64,000 bases of DNA, from the NCBI GenBank assembly GCA_023974075.1, contig CM043807.1:8175676-8239675 (forward strand), in the 5' to 3' direction. The notes beneath the pieces were generated by a model, which searched no databases, was not told the origin of the DNA, and saw only the letters and a program-made list of their open reading frames with translations. Positions 55,691-64,000 of this stretch are shown piece by piece (position 1 is the first letter of the stretch; every line of letters starts with the position of its first letter). This stretch comes from Chaenocephalus aceratus. Its lineage: Eukaryota; Chordata; Actinopteri; Perciformes; Channichthyidae. Made by a program: the position numbers and the translations under genes.

Positions 55691-57611
55691 TCTTAATCTC
55701 ATCCTCCAAATATAAAATGTTCAGACTTCCAACAGTTGAGGTGGAGGTAAATACCATCATCCCTAAATGGCTTAATTTGAAACCCACCTCACTGGTGGCG
55801 AGGAGATGAAGATGAGGTGAACACATAGTGGTGGTGTTTACACACTTCATGTCACAAAGTCTCAGCGACAGCAAGCTATTCATTGGTTGGAAACACATCT
55901 TTTTTCAGCATTTGCTTTCTGGCCCCCTTTGTATTAGCGCTGCTGTGTATTAGGAAACAAAAGCGGCTTGTATAACTCCCGCATTGTGTCGACTCTCTGA
56001 ATCAGTCTGCCTTTGTTCGTCTTCGGGGAGCGGGGAGTGTTATTCACAGAGAAGATAGCTGCAAGGAAACTGTCTCTCCAGAAAGAAAAAGGCCTTTTTC
56101 TCAAACATAGCAGAGAAGTAATAAAAAAGTTTCTTGTAATGATGCAGTAAAGTCATCCACCTCCCTTGTTTGCTTTAGTGGTCTCCACAGATGCTGGTGT
56201 ATTGGATTCATACTGCAGCTCGGGGGGCTTATGGCAGCTGTAAGGGGGACATATTCTGAGGGTAAATGTAGTTTTGGCAAGGGGAAGAAGAATCATTGAT
56301 TTTGGAGCCTTTTGCTGCTCGTGTGTTTTGTTGTTTCACTTGATTGCCAGTGAGTTAACTGAAGAGAGGCACAGCAGGACTCCACACTGTGTGTACAAGA
56401 ACACAGCTTACAGCGCAGAGCCGTGTGTGATTGGCCTATCTCTCAGAAGAAAAGAGGATTAGAGAAACCTCTTATGTCTGTGCATGAGTGTGTCATCAGA
56501 CCGTGTGTGTGCACCAGTGTGTGTGTATGTGCTGAGAGCAGGTGCACGCCTACCTGTGCACAAAATACCAGATAGTAAGGTGGAGTAAGGACAGCAGGGG
56601 AGCCTCTGCGACTTTAAAGGTATTTTTAGTCCACAGTGTGCCGTCGAGGGGGGGGGGGGAGGGGGGGACTGTTAGGCACTTGCCAGGCTGCTAATAGGAA
56701 TTTAGAAAGGCTCAGTGCTAATTCACCAGAAATTAAACATCACGTGCAAAATAAGTCGTCACTCAGGAGCTGCCTCACCTCACACACAACAACTGAAAGG
56801 AAGCATACTCCTGCGCGATTACACGGTCAAATAAAGGTATGTAACTTATTTCTGCTTGTCTTTTGGAGAAGTAACCATTTGGTTTTGGATAGAAGAGGTG
56901 ATTATGGAGAGAAAGCTCTCTAGGGAAGGTTCTAGTAGCTTTGAGCTAACCCTACTACAGGGAAAAGAGCTGTTGAGGTACATGTATACGTAAAGGTATC
57001 ATTGAGGTGTCTTTGGTGAGTTGTCTTATTGCATAAACCTGCACTTTTTTTTGTTTAGATGGATATTATTCGTTTTTGTACTGTTAGAAACTGCCTTTGT
57101 GTCTTTACCTGATGCCCCAACTGTGTATTCAAATTTAATGAACACAGTGCAGTGTGTGTTATCTGGTTACCAGACTCAGGTTACATTAGCCAGGCCGCTC
57201 AGCACAAATACATTTCACACACACTGATAATGTCATATTTAAATGCATTGGTAGGAGAACATACTGCTGTAGTGTAAGTACAGGTGTACTATTACTATAC
57301 TTCATTTCAGAAGGAAATATATTGTACTTCTTGAACAACATTTATCTTAGCGTTAGCCACTAGATACATTTAAAAAAAAAAAATGAAGAGGCATTAATAA
57401 AGATTCACTATAACTCTACCTTTTTGGCTTGTGAGACCTTACATGCTATTACGTCAATAATATAATGTCACATAAAATAATACGGCAATAACAGGCAGCA
57501 CACAGCAACAGTTCTCTTTTGATATGTTCAACACATTTAGCGGACAATATTCCCTCATGTTGACTTTTTCAGAATTGGTAATGCCTCCTTATTTGGGATA
57601 TGATAGTTCTA

Positions 57612-57614
<3 letters not shown>

Positions 57615-57672
<58 letters not shown>

Positions 57673-57691
57673 TGTGTGTGTGTGTGTGTGT
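57615..57691 (+). repeat. (GT)n microsatellite
   Basis: About 38 GT units with one AT interruption, followed by a short (CTGT)n. Confidence 0.95.
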
Positions 57692-57773
57692 CTGCCGGTC
57701 TGTCTGTCTGTCTGGGTGAGTGAGTGTGTTTGCTTTGCATGACTAGATGCTTCACTCAATGTGTTTATGTGAA

Positions 57774-57892
<119 letters not shown>

Positions 57893-57893
57893 C

Positions 57894-58073
57894 ATGTACG
57901 GGCTGCTTCCGCCTCACAGCGTAGAGACAATCTGGCCACGCTTCAGCGATCAGTGGGAAGAAGAGGAGGTGCACTACACACCATCATTATCACTGGAGAC
58001 AGAGAGCAAGATTCACCTCGGCCTACACATAGACTATGGTGAGGAGGAGGAGGAGGAGGAGGAGGAGGATTGA
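57894..58073 (+). CDS. Unrecognised 59-codon ORF after the GA array
   Basis: The ATG has A at -3. The protein starts MYGLLPPHSVETIWPRFSDQ, continues to HIDYG and ends in a glutamate run from (GAG)n. A possible donor (ATG|GTGAGG) before the acidic run would make it a first exon. No family is recognised and it may be chance. Confidence 0.12.
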   Translation: MYGLLPPHSVETIWPRFSDQWEEEEVHYTPSLSLETESKIHLGLHIDYGEEEEEEEEED

Positions 58074-58308
58074 AAGGACGAGGGAGATAAGAAAGACAAA
58101 CATCTTTATATAGGAAAGGGAAGTATTATTCTAAATATGCAGATAAAGAAAGGAGAATTGGAGAATATTGGCCGGGAAGAACACAAAGCATAAAAGGAAA
58201 CAGTGAAGATGAGGATTGAACAATATGACCACAACACTTTCTAAAGTCAACAACATGTGACCATTTCCTCTCGTCTTCTGTATTATGTCATGATATTTGC
58301 TCTTGGGA

Positions 58309-58380
58309 AATTAAAAAGATGACTGTAAATATGAAGATAAAGTATACATTATCTTCATATTTACAGTCATCTTTTTAATT
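58309..58380. repeat. 72-bp near-perfect palindrome
   Basis: Thirty-base arms (58309-58338 and 58351-58380) are exact reverse complements. The 12-base centre is also palindromic except for one A-A mismatch pair (58341 and 58348). Confidence 0.9.
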
Positions 58381-60540
58381 GGACTTTCAACATGGTCTAG
58401 CTATATGGTTAGCTTAGCGTAGCAGAAATACTGAACAAAGAGGAAAACGTTTAGCCTGGCTCTGTCCACAAATATGCCTGCATATTTCTAAAGCTCACCG
58501 TTTAACATATTCTTTTTTAGTTTTTATGATCGTACATGTTCTGGTTTTACCGTAACTTCTGTGAAGCACTTTCTTTCCTGGTGCGTTATGTTCCCGAACA
58601 TAACCCATATAAAAGTCAAGTAAAGCTTTTATTTGTGAGAAATTGAGAACTGATCAAGCATGTAACCCTGCCGAAGACAAAGCAATGCCAAAGTTAGCTT
58701 AGTTTAGCTTAGCATGAACAAATCAAAACTTGGGAGAGCTTCAGGAGAAGTTTTTGCTAACTTTGAAGAGATGTAGGCTAGCTGTAGCCTTTGTGCTAAG
58801 CTAAGCTAACCATCTGCTAGTTGTAGCTTCATATTACTGTGCGGAAATAATTGTAATAAAATGTCGAACTCCTAGAAAATATGCAACAATGTACTTGTTG
58901 TGCATTCCGTCATTAATTCAAATTGTGCTATTTTGTTTTTTATATATTTGAAATGGCTCTAATCGACCCACAACCCACATTTGCAAGGACCTAATCATGG
59001 TATGTCATATCCTCTTGCATCACATCTGACATTGTGTTTAAAGATGATTTGTTGTGAATCCTTAACGCTTTTATTAAAAAGCTTTTCCATGTAGGAAGAC
59101 ATAAAGGATAGTAACACACACATATTGGCCTTTGATCGGTTCATTTTAGGACAGACCGCCCCCCCCCCCGGTCCAGGTACTGAGGGCTCTGAGATGGTGT
59201 AGAAGACACATCTGCCTCAGAGCTCCGCAGACGACACAGCAAATGAGCACTCGTTGTCATAATGCAACACATCAGCTTGATGTACAGCGGAGGAGACGTG
59301 TTTGAATATCCTACGTGTTCCAGGCGACTGGCTGTGCATATTCTCAATACAGTGGAGCTACATTTACTATAGGTCTGTTCTGCGTCCATGTTCAGTGTAT
59401 GTAATGGAATTGCCCTTTATCATTTGGTGTGAGCGTGCTCATGCATTCTGCAGCCTCTGTATTGTCTTCTCATCATGAGCTTTTAATATTACACCGATTT
59501 GATTCACATGCTGTGTTTGCTATAATAGCACTAGCAATCTTCACAAGATGAGACCAGATTAAGAATTCATTATGATGAATTTGCCTACAACCTGATGTTC
59601 CCACGTGCTTCTGCCAGCGTTCACATTTGAGAATATAAAAGATCGAGATATAAATGAGCCATCTAGAGAAAATAGAACAAAGCAGATGAGATATTATTCA
59701 TGTTATGAGTCATCTGAAGACCTTCGCAGATGTTATATCTGTGTGTTTGAATATTTTATGGCAGCAATTTCCCCTAAAATGTGATGGTATTTTGAAGTGA
59801 ATTGCTATAAATGTGTTGTTGATCTGTGGACTAAATGGCTAGTATTGGATACAGATGTTACTTATTTTACATACCCTGGGACATAGATTATTCATCCTGG
59901 GATATAACACAATGAGAGACTTTGTATTTTGAAATCTGGGGTGTGTGTTCATACAGTATGAACCTCCACAAGCCTTTCACTGGAGCCCCAGATATTTGAC
60001 CTAAAAACGACTACCCTCTTCTTTTAGTCGCTCTACTTTAAAACCACAATATAGGTCTTCAGAAAAGCATACATAATCTCACCTGTTCACCAGCTTGGAT
60101 TCTTTAAACAATAAAGCCAGACACGTTGGGCTGAGTAAGTCCCCTTTAAACATATTTCCCCCGCTGATGTCTTCTGATCACCTGTCAGAGGCGGTTGTAG
60201 AGTGTGCGTAAAGAGAACCAGTGCTACATAGGAAACCACGGAAGAAGTCAAAGTTAGGTGTCAACATAAAAGCTTTACACATATTTATTGGGGTTTACGA
60301 TAAATGCAATGTTTAGATGGTGGATTAAAACTAGAAATGGTAAGTGAAACTTTGACATATTCCATTCATCTGGTAGGCTACACCTATGGCGTAGTCTCTG
60401 TGGAGAGTCGTAGAATGTGTTTATGTATTAAGGTACCATTTTGAGGTTGTCGTTAATTAGCCTGCATGTTAAGCACTTATGTAGTCTAGATTATATTATT
60501 TTAAATATAATTAGTACATTTTTGGCAATTGCCTTGGATT

Positions 60541-60845
60541 TTATTTTGTAAAACCTACCGGAAACCACCGTGTGACTGTGAGCAGTAGTAAGACGGAGAC
60601 CCCCTCACGGAAAACGGTGGTAACTGTGGTGTACAGCTGCAGAGATGCGCGACACAGAAAAACAAGGAAAATGAGGGAAATGGAGGGAGATGACAGGAGA
60701 GGACGGTGACCACTGAACACACACCATCTGAGAATGTTTCCACACACCGAGGAGCACCGTCGTCGCTGCGCACTTCGGACATAAAAACGCGGACAGGGCT
60801 CGGATCGTACATTGATCCGAATACAGGGGACGGGAGGGGTCGATC
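60541..60845 (+). promoter_or_regulatory. pclo: Candidate pclo promoter and leader
   Basis: This is a locally GC- and CpG-richer block just before the Piccolo start in an otherwise AT-rich region. No TATA box is convincing. A CpG-type start is inferred. Confidence 0.3.
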
Positions 60846-61056
60846 ATGGGGAACGAAGCGAGCCTGGAAGGAGGCGAAGGGCCTCTGTCGGGGCTGCCGG
60901 AGGGGCTGGCACCTGACGGGAAGGGAGGCTTCGTCCGGGTCCCCGAAGGGACTCCGGTCAACCTGGGCGACCTGAGCGAAGAGCAGAGGAGGCAGCTGGC
61001 CGCCGCGATGTCAAGGGCGCAGGGCAGGCAGCCCGGAGGCGCAGCACGAAGGCAGG
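60846..61056 (+). CDS. pclo: Piccolo coding exon 1
   Basis: The ORF opens MGNEASLEGGEGPLSGLPEG and contains LSEEQRRQLAAAMSRAQG. These match the N-terminus of Piccolo (MGNEASLEG... and LSEEERRQIAAVMSRAQG, as recalled). Piccolo is a very large scaffold of the presynaptic cytomatrix. Gly2 with Ser6 fits an N-myristoylation consensus, which is an inference. The 3' boundary is uncertain: a weak GT donor at 61057, or a GC donor after 61051. The name rests on this block plus the GLSKSRT block in exon 2. Bassoon is the alternative but fits less well. Confidence 0.85.
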
Positions 61057-63045
61057 GTTTTTTTACCAGCATTTCCCCGTGCTCTTAAATACACACTGCT
61101 ACAAGAGAGAGGAACGAGTGGATGTGTTTTGGTTGTGTGAAGCATCATTTGGAAAGCGTCTCAAGGAAGCTCGTTCACGCCCATGTGGGAGCCTCCTAAG
61201 AAATAATTGTATTCTGAGAGCTCACCATAATGGCTTATTATCATCTGATGATATGCATGACAGAAAAAAAGGTTGCTAGCCTAATACAGCTCTAATAGTA
61301 GCTGGGCAATAGATACGCTGCCGCGTTGGCCATTGTGTATCAGCTGTTTGTACAAGATGCACAAGCCTCGCTCAAACTGCTCGACATCCGATTGTTTTCT
61401 TAGATTGAACGTGTTAAATTAGCCTGAATTGGTTTTAGTGTCCACGGTGTTTCTCTCTGTGTGAGATCACAGCGTAAGGGACACACCTCCAATATTTGTG
61501 CGAAATTTTCGAAATGCCTGCTGGGTATCAAATCTGTCAAGCCCAGAGCTTTTTATTTATTTTCTTTCTCATCTGAATGACGTGCGAACACCCAACTAAA
61601 CAAACCCTCCACCTTTGTCGAATGTATCCACTCCCTAATATTACCAACTAGAGGTCTGAATCTGGCATACATTGGATTTGAATCGGATGTATGGAGACTG
61701 TGATGGGCTGTGGAGAGCTGCCAATGAAAACAATGTGCTGCCAGATCCACGATACTTTAGATGTTGAATGATATTTACATGATATACAGTAATATGGAAA
61801 TATTCCTCAATATCAGACACAATGATATGATGTACATCATTTTTCATTGGCTCCGATTTGGGGTAGACTTGTATTTATATCTGAGCTGGAGACTGGGGGA
61901 GGGGTGCATCAATATTAATATGACTATTAATAGAACAGCAGTGTTAATGTCATCACCCATAGTAGACATTCCCAATGTTCCTTTCTGATATTTCTTCATT
62001 TCAAAGGAGGATATCATCTTGTGCTGTTGAGGCCTTTTCCTTTTGAGTCTTGTCGCTGTCCTTGGTGCTGAAAAACAGCCCGCAGGGGATTGAAGCCCAG
62101 GCATTGCAACAGCAATACTTACAATGTGTGCAGGGCTCCCACAATGCAAAGGCTTCTATTAATCAGTACCCACTGTAACAAAAATAAATAAAATTAAAAT
62201 GCTGTATTCATTACTGCATTAAACTTTATTGCCTGGTAATGTAATGTAACTCACACAATGACAGAAGCACTATGGGACTTTCAAACTGCAGGCTAAAATA
62301 ACACTAGGTCTGTATGTTGCATTCCCACGTCATACAATAGCACAACATTAGCCCATTAGTGCATTGATGCATTTCTCTAAGGATGCCGTTGACTTTCACG
62401 CTTGTGCTGAGCAGTGTGTGTAGGTTGTATGCTGCCTCTCAGCCTGAGCTAACAAAGATGTCTCATCTTACCCCCGCGGAGGCGAGCATTTCCCTTTCTA
62501 TCTCACTGATCTACACTCCATGTCATTCAGCAGTATTCACTTTCCTGTCAGCGTTACCCCGGGGCTGCTCGCTACACATTCGCTGCTCACTGATGTGTTG
62601 AAAGGCCCTGAGATTAACAAAGGGCTAGGTTGATGGACTTAGCTTAGCACAATGAAGCTACATTAGAGGGAGAGGGGTTAGCAAACATCCTGAGCAATTA
62701 TGTGTGAGATGGAAACAAAGCAAATGGAATGAAAAGACAACTTATACTCAAAGTTTGTACTATTTCAGACGGCATTAGTGTTTTGTTTATTATAAGGCTT
62801 AGAAGTCAGAGGGTGGCCATCAGATACATGGAAATGCAAAGATAAGGTAGGGAAAAGGAGCTAGAGTTTATTTCAGAAGCATCTGGTCTTAAACTCTCAT
62901 TAATAGTTGGCTCTGTTTTAATTGAGGCTCTGGGTCAGCTGTGTGGGGTTATAAGATGTTCTCACAGTGCGTATCACCCACAACATAAAAACCCACATTA
63001 GAAATAAAATCACTGCTAACTAATCTGTGTTTTTCTCTTTTCCAG
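61057..63045 (+). other. pclo intron 1
   Basis: About 2 kb of noncoding sequence between the two Piccolo exons. I see no repeat family or ORF of note. Confidence 0.6.
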
Positions 63046-64000
63046 ACCCTCAGAATCTGATACCCAGCGTTCCCAGCAGGTAGGGGCCTCCAGGGGCCCT
63101 ACAGGTCTCAGTAAGAGTCGCACTGTAGACGCCTTCAACCAGGGTCCACCGGGAAAGGCCGCTCCGGGCCGCAGCCCCTCGTCCCTCAGCCTTTTTGAAA
63201 ACAGATTCCGGCAGGAGCCAAAAGACCCAGAGAGCAAGTCCTCCGGCATGTTTGGCTCCAGCTTCCTGAGCGGGGCCAACCCCCTCAGTGCCATGACCTC
63301 CTCCGTCTCCTCCTCCATGTCCTCCATTGGCGACACCGTCACTATGCCCAAGTTTGGACTGTTTGGGGATGAGGCGGAGGGGGACGCAGCCGCAGCGCCT
63401 GAGTCCAAACAGGGAGGTAGGCCCCCTGGCAAGGGCCCTCAACAAGGGCCGGGGCAAAAGGGACCACAACAGGGAGGACCTCAGAAACAGGGTCAGGGTC
63501 CTCCTGGACAGGGGCCAAAGCCAGGGCAAGGACCCCCAGGCCAGGGACCAAAGCAAGGTCAGGGACCACCAGGCCAGGGTTCAAAGCAAGGTCAGGGACC
63601 ACCAGGCCAGGGACCTAAACCTGGCCAAGGTCCACCTGGGCAGGGACCCCTTGGGCAGGGTCCCAAGCAAGGTTCAGGGCCTCAATCAAGCCAGGGTCCA
63701 CCTGGTCAAGGACCTAGGCAAGGCCAGGGACCACCCGGCCAGGGTCCTCCTGGCCAAGGACCCCCAGGACAGGGACAGAGACAAGGACAGGGACCACCAG
63801 GACAGGGGCCACAATCAGGCCAAGGTTCTCCTGGTCAAGGTCCTCCAGGGCAGGGACCACCAGGACAAGGGCCCAAATCAGGCCAGGGTCCTCCTGGTCA
63901 AGGTCCCCCTGGGCAGGGACCCAGACCGGGACAGGGACCACCAGGCCAGGGGCCCAAATCAGGCCAGGGTCCTCCTGGTCAAGGTCCCCCTGGGCAGGGA
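63046..64000 (+). CDS. pclo: Piccolo coding exon 2, partial (runs off the window)
   Basis: The frame stays open from the acceptor TTTTCCAG (63045) to the last base. It encodes GLSKSRTVDAF, GRSPSSLSLFENRF, a serine-rich GANPLSAMTSSVSSSMSS segment and FGLFGDEAEGD. From about 63420 a long G/P/Q repeat follows (GQGPPGQGPK units). The first block aligns with the Piccolo region before its Q-rich repeats. In mammals that repeat is of the PAKPPAQQPG type, so this copy is rewritten toward PGQG. The exon start could instead be 63054, using the second AG. The zinc-finger and PDZ/C2 parts lie beyond the window. Confidence 0.85.
63420..64000 (+). repeat. Coding tandem repeat (GQGPPGQGP units) in pclo
   Basis: An imperfect repeat whose 30-60 bp units are made of CAGGGNCCNCCNGG-like words, all in one open frame. 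It continues past the window end. Repeat length is likely polymorphic. Confidence 0.85.

Noticed and set aside
63016..63941. Minus-strand ORFs of 75-168 codons opposite pclo exon 2
   Set aside because: They are shadows of a repeat with few stops in any frame. The plus frame has the Piccolo motifs.

Overview
This is a 64-kb stretch of a vertebrate nuclear genome, almost certainly a teleost fish. It holds a long multi-exon gene with GT-AG introns and vertebrate-type proteins. It also carries very many (CA/GT)n microsatellites and fish-typical transposons: L2- and Rex1-like LINEs, a tRNA-derived SINE, piggyBac, hAT-like elements and a hairpin MITE. No prokaryotic, organellar or viral gene was recognised. 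The species cannot be named from the sequence alone.

Region 1 (1 to about 5600) is upstream intergenic DNA with MITEs, a hAT-like terminus and simple repeats. Region 2 (about 5620-40175, plus strand) is one gene, semaphorin 3A (a teleost sema3a co-orthologue). I reconstructed 17 coding exons joined in a consistent phase: 2565 nt, 854 codons plus stop. They encode a signal peptide, a sema domain, a PSI domain, a dibasic cleavage site, an Ig-like domain, the interchain cysteine and a basic tail. Against mammalian SEMA3A (771 residues, as I recall) the extra length lies mainly in a Q/P/G/N-rich insert in the basic tail. Intron 1 is 13.3 kb and intron 3 carries a nearly intact L2 reverse transcriptase. 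The acceptor of exon 16 is built on a (TG)8T3 tract.

Region 3 (about 40.2-60.8 kb) is intergenic and rich in transposons. It contains a decayed piggyBac element with a TTAA-flanked terminus, a tRNA-type SINE split by a 1125-bp near-palindromic foldback element with a 7-bp target duplication, a second SINE, pieces of LINE 3' ends, an inverted-repeat pair 2 kb apart, a Rex1-like LINE with broken ORF2, long GT and GA arrays and a 72-bp near-perfect palindrome. Two short ORFs here (50341-50487 and 57894-58073) are unexplained and weakly supported.

Region 4 (60846 to the end, plus strand) is the 5' end of a second gene, piccolo (pclo), a giant presynaptic active-zone scaffold. Coding exon 1 and the start of exon 2 are present, and the window ends inside a PGQG-type tandem repeat. 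Both genes act in neurons (axon guidance and presynaptic organisation), and their proximity matches the PCLO/SEMA3 neighbourhood known in other vertebrates. The only mechanistic link proposed here is a pair of divergent CTCF-like motifs.
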